Origin: Caballeronia arvi | GTDB lineage: Bacteria; Pseudomonadota; Gammaproteobacteria; Burkholderiales; Burkholderiaceae | Reading direction: 5' to 3' | DNA length: 64,000 nucleotides | Assembly: GCF_001544695.2 (NCBI RefSeq) | Contig: NZ_FCOM02000014.1 | Location: forward strand, 95,193 to 159,192 | Part shown: positions 36,035 through 44,432 of the stretch, piece after piece | How positions within the stretch are numbered: position 1 is the stretch's first letter | Layout: each line of letters opens with the position of its first letter | Program-made: the position numbers and the translations under genes | Notes under the pieces: generated by a model | Seen by the model: the letters and a program-made list of their open reading frames with translations, nothing else | Databases searched by the model: none | What the model was told of the DNA's origin: nothing

Positions 36035-37036
36035 ATGAAACCCCGTATTGCAGTGCTGCTCGGCGACCCTGCCGGCATCGGTCCCGAACTCATCGCGCGC
36101 CTTCTCGCGCGGCCCGAAAACCGCGCGCGCGCCGATCTGCTCATCATCGGCGACCGGCGCGAGCTGGACAAAGGCATGGAGATCGCGCAGCAGCGCTTCG
36201 ACTACGACGTGATCGAAAGCGAAGCCGATGCGAAGCGCGATACCGATGTGCCCGCTCTCATCGATTTCCGCCTCGCCGACGACGCGCCCTACGAGCGTGC
36301 GGTGTCGACGGAGCGCGGCGGCCGCTACAGCCTCGAAGCCTTCAAGAAGGCCCTGGCGCTGACGCAGGACAAGCGCACTCACGCGATGCTGTTCGCCCCC
36401 GTCAACAAGACTTCGCTGCACATGGCGGGCATGGAGACGAGCGACGAGATGGAATGGTTCGCGCGGCAGCTCGACTACAGCGGCGCGTTCTGCGAGTTCA
36501 ACGTGCTCGACGAACTGTGGACGTCGCGCGTCACCTCGCACATGGCGCTCAAGGACGTGAGCGCGCGGCTCTCGGAGGAACGCATCGTCGGCGCGGTCAG
36601 GCTGATCGACGAGGGTCTGAAGCGCGCGGGCATCGCCGCGCCGCGCATCGCGGTGTGCGGCTTCAATCCACACAACGGCGACAACGGCGCGTTCGGCCGC
36701 GAGGAGCTGGACGTGATCGCGCCCGCCGTCGAAAAGGCGCGGTCGCTCGGTTTCGATGCGCAGGGCCCGTTCCCCGCCGATACGATCTTCGTGCGCGCGC
36801 GCGACCAGAAGGCGTTCGACGGCGTGGTGACGATGTATCACGATCAAGGCCAGATCGCGATGAAGCTGATGGGCTTCTGGCGCGGCGTGACCGTTCACGG
36901 CGGCCTGCCCGTGCCGATCACCACACCCGCGCACGGCACGGCGTTCGACATCCACGGCCAGGGCAAGGCCGACGTGGGCGCGACGCAAAAGGCGTTCGAC
37001 ATCGCCGTGCGCATGGCGCAGGACCGTCTGGGCTGA
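36035..37036 (+). CDS. PdxA-like dehydrogenase (PdxA2 type) in sugar-acid catabolism
   Basis: This 333-residue protein belongs to the PdxA family of metal- and NAD-dependent beta-hydroxyacid dehydrogenases. The three metal histidines are present: His169 (VTSHMA), His213 (NPHNG) and His269 (MYHDQG), with DPAGIGPE at the N-terminus. PdxA oxidises 4-phosphohydroxythreonine; PdxA2 and TphB relatives act in threonate, erythronate or terephthalate routes. The phosphate-contacting GHTE segment of PdxA is replaced here by TSDEME (135-140), and no kinase gene is near. It more likely oxidises an unphosphorylated sugar-acid derivative. Confidence 0.85.
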   Translation: MKPRIAVLLGDPAGIGPELIARLLARPENRARADLLIIGDRRELDKGMEIAQQRFDYDVIESEADAKRDTDVPALIDFRLADDAPYERAVSTERGGRYSLEAFKKALALTQDKRTHAMLFAPVNKTSLHMAGMETSDEMEWFARQLDYSGAFCEFNVLDELWTSRVTSHMALKDVSARLSEERIVGAVRLIDEGLKRAGIAAPRIAVCGFNPHNGDNGAFGREELDVIAPAVEKARSLGFDAQGPFPADTIFVRARDQKAFDGVVTMYHDQGQIAMKLMGFWRGVTVHGGLPVPITTPAHGTAFDIHGQGKADVGATQKAFDIAVRMAQDRLG

Positions 37037-37040
37037 TGCC

Positions 37041-37997
37041 ATGATGCGCGAGCATATCGAAACCCTGCGCCAGCGCTTCCTGGATAGCGGCGACGACGCC
37101 GATCTGCCCATCGTCGACGCCCATCATCACTTCTGGGATCTGGCGCGCAACTATCACCCATGGCTGCGCGATCTGCCGCGCATCGCGTTTCGTTACGGCG
37201 ATTACGAAAAGATCTGCCGCGACTTTCTGCCCGACGATTATTTCGCGCAGGCGGGCAGTCATCGCATCGTCAAGACGGTGATGATGGAAGGCGAGTGGGA
37301 CCCGAGCGATCCCACGGGCGAAGCGCGCTGGGCCACGGCGCTGCATCAGCGCACCGGCCTGCCCAGCGCGATGGCCGCGCAGATCTGGCTCGACCGCGAC
37401 GACGTCACCGAGGTGCTCGCCGCCTACCGGGACCTGCCGCTCGTGCGCAGCGTGCGGCACAAGCCCGCGGCCGTTGCGCGCGCGGCGCATCGCCCTGATT
37501 TCAGCGCGCCCGGTTCGATGCGCTGCGAGCGCTGGCGGCGCGGTTACGCGTTGCTCGAAGCGAGCGGCCTGATGTTCGAGCTACAGACGCCGTGGTGGCA
37601 TTTCGAGGAAGCGGCCGAACTGGCGCGCGACTTTCCGCGCACGACGATCGTCGTGAATCACACGGGCCTGCCCGCCGATCGCAGCGACGAAGGACTCGCC
37701 GCCTGGTGCCGCGCGCTCGGTGTGCTGGCGCGTCATCCCAACGTGTGGCTGAAGATTTCGGGCATCGGTGAACAGGGCGTCGCATGGAGCGTCGCGCGCA
37801 ACGGCCCGGTCGTGCGGGATGCGATCGCCGCCTTCGGTGCGGCGCGCTGCCTTTTCGCGAGCAACTTTCCCGTCGACAGTCTCGTCGTCACGCTCGACGA
37901 CCTGTTCAGCGGCTTCAAGGCGATGGTCGCCGAACGCACGCGCGAAGAGCGGCTCGCGCTCTTTCATGACAACGCGTGCGCGCTCTATCGCATTTAG
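37041..37997 (+). CDS. Amidohydrolase-fold lactonase-like hydrolase (COG3618)
   Basis: This 318-residue TIM-barrel hydrolase belongs to the amidohydrolase-2/COG3618 group. Its first strand ends IVDAHHHFWDL (His28, His30 as metal ligands), with His207 in VVNHTG and the late strand motif FASNFPVD. Relatives hydrolyse L-fucono- or L-rhamnono-lactones and 2-pyrone-4,6-dicarboxylate. It follows the PdxA-like gene by four bases. In an operon with a sugar-acid dehydratase, opening the lactone to the free acid is the natural role. Confidence 0.87.
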   Translation: MMREHIETLRQRFLDSGDDADLPIVDAHHHFWDLARNYHPWLRDLPRIAFRYGDYEKICRDFLPDDYFAQAGSHRIVKTVMMEGEWDPSDPTGEARWATALHQRTGLPSAMAAQIWLDRDDVTEVLAAYRDLPLVRSVRHKPAAVARAAHRPDFSAPGSMRCERWRRGYALLEASGLMFELQTPWWHFEEAAELARDFPRTTIVVNHTGLPADRSDEGLAAWCRALGVLARHPNVWLKISGIGEQGVAWSVARNGPVVRDAIAAFGAARCLFASNFPVDSLVVTLDDLFSGFKAMVAERTREERLALFHDNACALYRI

Positions 37998-38010
37998 ACA
38001 ACATGGAGAC

Positions 38011-38940
38011 ATGGCTCACATGACTGCACCGATCTATCGCGGCGTATTCCCCGTCGCGCCCACCGTTTTCGATGAAGATGGACGACTCGATCTCGAAAGC
38101 CAGAAGCGCGCCATCGACTTCATGATCGACGCCGGCTCGCATGGCGTTTGCATCCTCGCGAACTTTTCCGAGCAGTTCGCGCTCTCCGACGCCGAGCGCG
38201 AAGCGGTGCAGCGCACCGTGCTCGAACACGTCGCCGGACGCGTGCCGGTGATCGTCACGACCACGCACTTCGGCTCGCAGATCTGCGCCGAGCGCAGCCG
38301 CGCCGCGCAGGACGCGGGTGCCGCGATGGTCATGGTGATGCCGCCGTATCACGGCGCGACGATCCGCGTGAGTGAGCGCGGCATTCAGGAGTTCTATCAA
38401 CGCGTTTCGGATGCGATCGACATTCCCATCATGATCCAGGACGCGCCGGTCGCGGGCACGCCGCTGTCCGCGCCGTTTCTCGCGCGGCTGGCGAAGGAAA
38501 TCGAGCACGTCTCGTACTTCAAGATCGAGACGGCGCAGGCGGCCTCGAAGCTGCGCGAGCTCATCGAGCTGGGCGGCGACGCGATCGTCGGGCCCTGGGA
38601 CGGCGAGGAAGCGATCACGCTGATCCCGGATTTCGATGCCGGTGCGACCGGCGCGATGACCGGCGGCGGTTATCCGGACGGCATTCGCAGGATCGTCGAT
38701 GCCTACGCATCCGGCGACACCGAGCGGGCGGCGGCGCTGTATCAGCAATGGCTTCCGCTCATCAATTACGAGAACCGCCAGTGCGGGCTCGCCGCGTGCA
38801 AGGCGCTGATGAAGGAAGGCGGCGTGATCCGCTCGGACGCGGTGCGCCATCCGCTCGCGCCGATGCATCCGAAAGTGCGCGAAGGGCTGTTCAAGGTGGC
38901 GCGCAGGCTCGATCCGCTGGTCTTGCGCTGGGGCAAGTGA
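38011..38940 (+). CDS. DHDPS-fold lyase (keto-deoxy sugar-acid dehydratase/aldolase type)
   Basis: This 309-residue class I lyase has a Schiff-base lysine, Lys171, in YFKIET. The tyrosine that assists catalysis in DapA (ILYNVP) is replaced by Gln in MIQDAP, so this is not dihydrodipicolinate synthase. A keto-deoxy sugar-acid dehydratase or aldolase fits the family and the operon. Two starts (38011 and 38020) are possible; GGAG is awkwardly spaced for both. It ends the operon, before a strong hairpin. Confidence 0.85.
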   Translation: MAHMTAPIYRGVFPVAPTVFDEDGRLDLESQKRAIDFMIDAGSHGVCILANFSEQFALSDAEREAVQRTVLEHVAGRVPVIVTTTHFGSQICAERSRAAQDAGAAMVMVMPPYHGATIRVSERGIQEFYQRVSDAIDIPIMIQDAPVAGTPLSAPFLARLAKEIEHVSYFKIETAQAASKLRELIELGGDAIVGPWDGEEAITLIPDFDAGATGAMTGGGYPDGIRRIVDAYASGDTERAAALYQQWLPLINYENRQCGLAACKALMKEGGVIRSDAVRHPLAPMHPKVREGLFKVARRLDPLVLRWGK

Positions 38941-38951
38941 GCTTTGTTTGA

Positions 38952-38976
38952 ACGCGCGCGGGCGTTCCGCGCGCGT
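38952..38976. terminator. GC-rich hairpin between convergent operons
   Basis: ACGCGCGCGG, loop GCGTT, CCGCGCGCGT: a perfect 10-bp stem in the 45-base gap between convergent stops. There is no T-run, but position and stability suggest a terminator for both sides. Confidence 0.6.
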
Positions 38977-38985
38977 CCCGAACGC

Positions 38986-40389
38986 TTAACCAGCGTCCGC
39001 GGCGTCACGCAAATCGTCGAGGTCGCGGCCGCGCGTCTCGGGCGTGTAGTACGTCGTCACGACGCCGATCAGACTCAGCACCGCGACATAGCTGGCCAGC
39101 GGAATCCACGCGAGAATGCGGCCTTCGCTGCCGCCCCAGTGCGCGGTCGCCCAGGCGATGATCGATGCGCCGATCAGCGGCGCAACGCCGCCCGCGATCA
39201 CCGCGGACACTTCGCGTCCCACCGCGACGCCCGCATAACGATGCTGCGCGCCGAACAGCTCGGGCAGCAGCGCGCCCTGCGTCGCGAACATGCCCCATAC
39301 GCCCGCGAGTGCGACACACAGCATCGCGACGCTCGCCGCCGCATTGCCCTGGCTCAGCACCCACCATGTCGGATAGGCCAGCAACAACTGATACAGCGCG
39401 AAGGCGCGATAGACCGGCACGCGTCCGAAGCGATCGCTGAGCTTGCCGGTGAGCGGAATGATCACCGCACCCGATACCCCCGCGAGCAGCAGCGCCACCG
39501 GCCCGATCGGCCCTTTGAGACCCGTCGCGGTGGCCATGTAGCTGATCGCGAGCGACTGATAGATCGACGAACCGCCGTTCTCCGCCATGCGCATGCCGAT
39601 GACCTTGAGCAGCGTCGGCTTCGAATGTCTGATGAGATGTTTGAGCGGGCTGTCGTTGATCTGATGCCTTGCTTCGAGCTTCGTGAACGACGGCGATTCC
39701 TTCAGCTTCAGCCGGATCCAAATCGCCACCGCGATGATGAGCACGCTCAGCAGGAACGGCACGCGCCACAGCCAGCTTTGCGAGATATCCTCGACGCGCA
39801 CCAGCGCGAAGTAGATCGCGGCCGCCATCACCGTGCCGAGCAGCACGCCCATGAAGGGCAGCGCCGCGAAATAGCCGCGCCGCTTCGCGGGCGCGTATTC
39901 GGCCATCAGCACCGCCGCGCCGGCCTGTTCCGCGCCCGCGCCGAGTCCTTGCAGCAGGCGGCAGCCGACCAGCAGGACGGGCGCCCAGATGCCGGCGCTC
40001 GCATAGGTCGGCAACAAGCCGATGAGCGTGCTGGCGACGCCCATCAGCAGGATCGTCGCCATCAGCACGAACTTGCGGCCGTAGCGATCGCCGAGCGCGC
40101 CGAAGATGATGCCGCCCACCGGCCGTATCGCGAAGCCGAGGAAGTAAGCGCCGAAGCTCGCGATCAGACCGATGGCGGGATCGCTCGACGGGAAGAAGAG
40201 CGGCCCGAAGATCAGCGCCGACGCGAGGTTATAGAGCGCGAAGTCGTAGTATTCGAGCGCGCTGCCGAGCGATGCGGCCCATGCGGCGCGATACAGGTCG
40301 CGCGTCGTGACGTCGTCACGGCTCGTGTTCGTGTTGGTGTTGCGTGCGAGTCCGTTGTCGGCGGCCGCGATGGTGGGCTGGTGCTTCAT
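38986..40389 (-). CDS. MFS transporter, metabolite:H+ symporter (MHS) family
   Basis: This 467-residue carrier has the MHS pattern ASLGSALEYYDFALYNLASA in helix 1 and GALGDRYGRKFVL between helices 2 and 3, as in ShiA, KgtP and ProP. A soluble N-terminus of about 35 residues precedes helix 1. The ATG at 40389 has a GGAGAGAG ribosome site; the frame remains open upstream only because of high GC. It lies 95 bases after an AroE-like gene, which makes shikimate, quinate or a similar hydroxy acid a candidate cargo. It is the last gene of its operon. Confidence 0.88.
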   Translation of the reverse strand: MKHQPTIAAADNGLARNTNTNTSRDDVTTRDLYRAAWAASLGSALEYYDFALYNLASALIFGPLFFPSSDPAIGLIASFGAYFLGFAIRPVGGIIFGALGDRYGRKFVLMATILLMGVASTLIGLLPTYASAGIWAPVLLVGCRLLQGLGAGAEQAGAAVLMAEYAPAKRRGYFAALPFMGVLLGTVMAAAIYFALVRVEDISQSWLWRVPFLLSVLIIAVAIWIRLKLKESPSFTKLEARHQINDSPLKHLIRHSKPTLLKVIGMRMAENGGSSIYQSLAISYMATATGLKGPIGPVALLLAGVSGAVIIPLTGKLSDRFGRVPVYRAFALYQLLLAYPTWWVLSQGNAAASVAMLCVALAGVWGMFATQGALLPELFGAQHRYAGVAVGREVSAVIAGGVAPLIGASIIAWATAHWGGSEGRILAWIPLASYVAVLSLIGVVTTYYTPETRGRDLDDLRDAADAG

Positions 40390-40484
40390 GATGTCTCTCT
40401 CCGGTTCCTGCGACCTCTGGCGGCAATCCCGTCCTCGTCTTTGCGCGAGATGCGGGACCGCCGGCTTTTCCTGATGTGCGTGGC

Positions 40485-41300
40485 CTAGCCCACGCGGGCG
40501 ATTTCGTCGAGCAGGGCGGCGCTCATCGCGTCCAGAGGCGCCGTCTTGCCCGTGTACAGCTCGACCTGCCCGCAGAACTGATGCAGCAGCATGCGCGTGC
40601 CGTCGATCACTCGGCAGCCGAGTTCGGCGGCATCGCGGATCAGCTTCGTGCGCACGGGGATGAACGCCGCGTCCATCACGACGAGATGCGGCGCGAGCTG
40701 CCCGGCACGCAATGGATTGATGTCCGGCGCGCGGAATCCGGCGGCGGTCGCGTTCACGACGACGTCGAACGCATGCGGATCGAAGTCGCCGAGATCGCCG
40801 CCGAATGCGAGTCCGAAGTCGTCGGCGAGCGCCTGACCGCGCGACGCGGTGCGATTGAACACGGTGACGCGGCCGCCGGCGCGCCGCACGCCCCACGCGA
40901 TCGCGCGGGCCGCGCCGCCCGCGCCGAGCAAGGCGATGCGCCGGCCTTCGAGCGGCGTCGCCTCTTCGAGCGCGCGCACCGCGCCGACGCAGTCCGTGTT
41001 GTAGCCGGTCAGATGGCCGTCGCGGTTGTCGATGGTGTTGACCGCGCCGATCTCGCGGGCGGTTTCGTCGAGCGCATCGAGATGGGGAATCACCGCCTGC
41101 TTGTGCGGCATCGTCACGTTGAGTCCGCGGATGCCGAGCGTGCGCATGGCGTCGATCGCGCCGGCCGCGTCTTCCACGCCGAAGCTGACGAAGGTGCAGT
41201 CCACGCCAAGCGCCCGATAGGCCGCGTTGTGGACCTTGACGTTGTAGGTGAACGGCTGCCCGGCGAGCGAGCCGCACAGGGATGGAATCGAATGGGGCAT
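40485..41300 (-). CDS. Shikimate/quinate dehydrogenase family protein (AroE paralogue)
   Basis: This 271-residue protein has the AroE catalytic segment NVTMPHK, GAVNTI, TGYNTDCVGA and the NADP-binding LLGAGGAARAI with NRTAS. The N-terminal substrate-binding SxS motif (HSxSPxxHN in AroE) is replaced by FTYNVKVHN, giving Thr18 and Asn20. It is therefore unlikely to be the biosynthetic enzyme. It lies 16 bases after a D-2-hydroxyacid dehydrogenase and upstream of an MHS carrier, so it may oxidise or reduce an imported cyclic or sugar-derived hydroxy acid. Confidence 0.87.
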   Translation of the reverse strand: MPHSIPSLCGSLAGQPFTYNVKVHNAAYRALGVDCTFVSFGVEDAAGAIDAMRTLGIRGLNVTMPHKQAVIPHLDALDETAREIGAVNTIDNRDGHLTGYNTDCVGAVRALEEATPLEGRRIALLGAGGAARAIAWGVRRAGGRVTVFNRTASRGQALADDFGLAFGGDLGDFDPHAFDVVVNATAAGFRAPDINPLRAGQLAPHLVVMDAAFIPVRTKLIRDAAELGCRVIDGTRMLLHQFCGQVELYTGKTAPLDAMSAALLDEIARVG

Positions 41301-41316
41301 GGTCGGGATCGTCGGG

Positions 41317-42309
41317 TCAGTGCTTCGAGAGATCGAACGCGGCGAGGGGCGCTTCGCCATCGAGCACGCGCAGCAGGTTGTCGGTGGCGAGCTCGGCCAT
41401 CGCGCGCCGCGTTTCGTGCGTCGCCGATCCGATGTGCGGGAACGGCGTCACTTTCGGATGCGCGCGCAGCGGCGAATCCTGTGCGAGCGGTTCGACGGCG
41501 AATACATCGAGTCCGGCGGCGCGCAGATGGCCGCTGTCGAGCGCGGCGAGCAACGCGTCCTCGCGCACGATCGCGCCGCGCGAGCCGTTGACGAAGATCG
41601 CGCCGGGCTTCATCGCGGCGAACGCCCGCGCGTCCATCAGGCCGCGCGTGTCGTCGGAGAGCGGCAGCGTCAGCGCGACGATGTCCGCGCGTGCGAGCAC
41701 GTCGTCGAACGATGCGCGCTCGGCGTGCCCGGCGAGCATTGCGGGAACCGGCACGTCGAAGGGATCGTGAAACAGCACGGGCATGCCGAAGCCGAGCGCC
41801 GCGCGCCGGGCCACCGCCTGGCCGATGCGCCCGAAGCCGAGCACGCCGAGGGTTTTGCCGTGCACGTCCCAGCCGAACAGGTCTTCGCCGATGTTGCGCG
41901 TCCAGCGGCCTTCGCGCACATGGTTCGACAATTCGACGAGCCGTCGCGAGCTCGCGATGATCAGCGCGAACACGGTGTCGGCGGTCGTTTCGGTGAGCAC
42001 GCCGGGCGTGTGGCACAGCGTGATGTCGCGTTGCCTGAGATGCGCGAGATCGTAATTGTCGACGCCGACCGAAATGCTCGAAATCACCTTCAGCCGCGAG
42101 GCGCGCGCGAGTTCGTCCGCGCCGAGTCTGAAGCTCGATCCGATCAGGCCGTCGGCGTGGCCGAGTGCCTCGCGAAAGCGCGGCAGTTCATCGGCGCGGC
42201 GCGGGTCGGCCAGGGTCACGTCATGCCGGGTGGCGATGCGGTCGAGCAGGTCGTCCGGCAGTTTTCGAAAGACGACCACGTTCCTGCGTTCGGCGCTGGG
42301 CGTACGCAT
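41317..42309 (-). CDS. D-2-hydroxyacid dehydrogenase (2-ketogluconate/glyoxylate reductase type)
   Basis: This 330-residue enzyme has GFGRIGQA for NAD(P) and the catalytic Arg (NGSRGAIV), Glu (AVEPLA) and His (PHIGSAT). It resembles GhrB/TkrA enzymes that reduce glyoxylate, hydroxypyruvate and 2-ketogluconate. AGGAG lies six bases before the ATG at 42309. It sits between an exported propeller protein and the AroE-like gene. With the gluconate-5-dehydrogenase-like SDR at the head of the operon, reduction of a keto-aldonate is plausible. Confidence 0.88.
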   Translation of the reverse strand: MRTPSAERRNVVVFRKLPDDLLDRIATRHDVTLADPRRADELPRFREALGHADGLIGSSFRLGADELARASRLKVISSISVGVDNYDLAHLRQRDITLCHTPGVLTETTADTVFALIIASSRRLVELSNHVREGRWTRNIGEDLFGWDVHGKTLGVLGFGRIGQAVARRAALGFGMPVLFHDPFDVPVPAMLAGHAERASFDDVLARADIVALTLPLSDDTRGLMDARAFAAMKPGAIFVNGSRGAIVREDALLAALDSGHLRAAGLDVFAVEPLAQDSPLRAHPKVTPFPHIGSATHETRRAMAELATDNLLRVLDGEAPLAAFDLSKH

Positions 42310-42350
42310 GCTTCTCTCCTGATACGTTGGGTGGTGAATGACTGGCGCGT

Positions 42351-43541
42351 TTAGCGTGGCGTCGTGCGCAGCGACGAAGGCCCGCCCGTCAGTGAAATGC
42401 GTTGTCCGGTGTCGCGCAGATGGCCGCCGTTCACGGCGTAGAACGCGAGCTGCTTCTCGACGTTGAACTGCACGATCAGATGCTTGCTGTCCGCGGTGAA
42501 GACGATGCCCTGCGCCGCCTCGCCGCCCGGCGCTTCGGCCACTTTCACGGCCTGACCGTCGCGGATCGCGAACAGCAGCACCTTGCCGCGCGCGTGGCGT
42601 CCGGGGTTGTCGGGCGTCAGATTGGAGCCGTCCATCGCCTGCACGCCGATCCATTTGCCGTCGGGCGAGATCGCCACGCCCTCGGGCAGCGAAGGCACCG
42701 TCACGTGCTGAACCGTCCGATACGGCATGCGCGAGACGTCGATGAGCGTGATCACGTCGGCATCGCCCGCGAGCTTGCCCGCGTAGGAAGGCAGGCCGGC
42801 CAGCCCGACATCGCTCACGACGGCCCATTTGCCGTCGCTCGATACGTCGATCGTGTAAGGCGCGACGCCGCTCGAAAGACGCACGCCGCTGTCGGTCACG
42901 CGGCCAGCGGCGACGTCGAGCACGGCGACGCCCTGTTCGTCGCGCAACGCGACGAGCGCATGCGCGCCGTCGTGCGTGAAGCTCACGCCGGAGAGCCGCT
43001 TCTGCGCGATCTTCAGCGTGTCGACGAGCGTCACGCGATTGCCGTCGATGCCGAGCACCGCCACGCTGCCGTCGACGCACGCGACGAGCGCGAGCTTGCC
43101 GCTGCGGTCGATGGCGATGCCCTGCGGATGACTGCCGATATCGAGCCGCGTCACGGCGGGCGGTGTGGCCTGCAGGTCGATCGTCTGCACGAACGAATCC
43201 ATCAGCAGCTTCTTCGCCTCGCGGTCGTAGCGCGTGGGCGCGCCGACCAGCGCGACGCTCGCGTCCGGCGTGATGGCGACCGCCTGCGGCGGCCCCTGAA
43301 TGCCGTTTTCGACTTCCACCTGCACCTTGACCTGCGGGGGAAAGCGGCTCGCATCGAGGAGCGTCAGCGTGTCCGGCGCGGGATTCTCCGGATACGTGTC
43401 GCGGCCTTCGACGCGCTGATACTTGCCGTCGTTGCCCGACACGATCCAATCGGCCGCGTGCGACGCGCACGCCGCGACGGCCATCGTCAGGCCGGCGAGC
43501 GCCCGGATGCGGCGGCTTCGGCTTGCCAGTGAGTTGCGCAT
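42351..43541 (-). CDS. Exported YncE-like beta-propeller protein
   Basis: This 396-residue protein has a signal sequence with a possible lipobox (VAAC, residues 22-25), then repeated motifs ending in PDG/SDGKW-type turns (PQAVAITPDAS, PQGIAIDRSGK, YTIDVSSDGKW, PEGVAISPDGKW), as in YncE and lactonase-type propellers. It probably resides in the periplasm or at the outer membrane. Its activity is unknown; a lactonase or sugar-binding role would suit the operon. It lies between the SDR gene (19-base gap) and the hydroxyacid dehydrogenase (41-base gap). Confidence 0.83.
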   Translation of the reverse strand: MRNSLASRSRRIRALAGLTMAVAACASHAADWIVSGNDGKYQRVEGRDTYPENPAPDTLTLLDASRFPPQVKVQVEVENGIQGPPQAVAITPDASVALVGAPTRYDREAKKLLMDSFVQTIDLQATPPAVTRLDIGSHPQGIAIDRSGKLALVACVDGSVAVLGIDGNRVTLVDTLKIAQKRLSGVSFTHDGAHALVALRDEQGVAVLDVAAGRVTDSGVRLSSGVAPYTIDVSSDGKWAVVSDVGLAGLPSYAGKLAGDADVITLIDVSRMPYRTVQHVTVPSLPEGVAISPDGKWIGVQAMDGSNLTPDNPGRHARGKVLLFAIRDGQAVKVAEAPGGEAAQGIVFTADSKHLIVQFNVEKQLAFYAVNGGHLRDTGQRISLTGGPSSLRTTPR

Positions 43542-43560
43542 GTCCTTGTCTCCTTTTGGT

Positions 43561-44334
43561 TCAGACCACGCTGGTCAATCCGCCATCGACGAAAAGCGTC
43601 TGGCCGTTCACGAAATCCGACGCCGGCGATGCGAGAAAGACCGCCGCGCCGCACAGTTCCTCGACGCGGCCCCAGCGGCCCGCCGGCGTGCGCTTGCAGA
43701 GCCAGTCGGAGAAAGCCGGATCGTCGACGAGCGCGCGATTGAGATCGGTCTCGAAGTAGCCGGGCGCGATCGCGTTGGCCTGAATGCCGTGCCGCGCCCA
43801 TTCCGCGCACATGCCTTTGGTCAGCATGCGAATCGCGCCTTTCGTGGCGGCGTAGGGCGCGATGCCCGGCCGCGCCAGCTCGCTCTGCACCGAGCCGATG
43901 TTGATGATCTTGCCGTGCCCGCGCGCCAGCATGTGCCGCGCGACGGCCTGCGAAACCTGGAACACGCCGTCGAGATTCACGCGCAGCAGGTCGTTCCAGT
44001 CGCGTTCGTCGAAGCTTTCGAGCGGCGCGCGGCGCTGGATGCCGGCGTTGTTGATCAGAATGTCGATCGCGCCGATGTCGTTCTCGACACGGTCGATCGC
44101 CGCGATGACCTGCTCGCGGTCGGTCACGTCGAACACGGCGAAGCTGGCGTCGCAACCTTCGTCGCGCAGCCGTGCGGCGACATCGGCGGCCTTTTGCTCA
44201 TTGCGATCGTTGATGACGACCGACGCGCCCGCGCCCGCGAGTCCTCGCGCCAGCGCCAGGCCGATGCCGCGCCCGGAGCCGGTGATCAGCGCGCGCCTGC
44301 CGTGCAGGCCGAAAAGTCTCAGTGTCTCGCTCAT
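43561..44334 (-). CDS. SDR oxidoreductase, gluconate 5-dehydrogenase-like
   Basis: This 257-residue classical short-chain dehydrogenase has TGSGRGIG for the cofactor, NNAG, a catalytic Ser and the YxxxK motif in YAATKG. Its sequence (LFGLHGRRALITGSGRGIGL, NNAGIQRRAPLE) resembles IdnO/gluconate 5-dehydrogenase, which interconverts gluconate and 5-ketogluconate. It is the first gene of a five-gene minus-strand operon, divergent from a LysR gene with a palindromic site between them. Confidence 0.88.
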   Translation of the reverse strand: MSETLRLFGLHGRRALITGSGRGIGLALARGLAGAGASVVINDRNEQKAADVAARLRDEGCDASFAVFDVTDREQVIAAIDRVENDIGAIDILINNAGIQRRAPLESFDERDWNDLLRVNLDGVFQVSQAVARHMLARGHGKIINIGSVQSELARPGIAPYAATKGAIRMLTKGMCAEWARHGIQANAIAPGYFETDLNRALVDDPAFSDWLCKRTPAGRWGRVEELCGAAVFLASPASDFVNGQTLFVDGGLTSVV

Positions 44335-44432
44335 TTTTTTGGCTGCGCATCCCGTGGCGGATGCGTTTTGTCTCCGAATGCGCCTAGTTCACCCGAACGA
44401 CGGCCGTCGCGCCAATAGTCTTTCGTGACGCT

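Noticed and set aside
36035..38940. Calling the PdxA-like and DapA-like genes vitamin B6 and lysine biosynthesis genes
   Set aside because: Both sit in a sugar-acid operon and lack key residues of the biosynthetic enzymes (GHTE in PdxA, the catalytic Tyr in DapA).
38944..40488. A 514-codon plus-strand frame antisense to the MHS carrier
   Set aside because: Shadow frame with Arg/Gln/His-rich sequence and no family resemblance. The carrier on the minus strand has all expected helices.
40390..41277. N-terminal extension of the MHS carrier by about 296 codons
   Set aside because: The frame stays open through the neighbouring AroE-like gene only because stops are rare at high GC. The carrier starts at the ATG at 40389 with a good ribosome site.
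42310..43470. N-terminal extension of the D-2-hydroxyacid dehydrogenase by about 387 codons
   Set aside because: It overlaps the propeller gene in another frame and has no protein-like composition. AGGAG before 42309 marks the real start.
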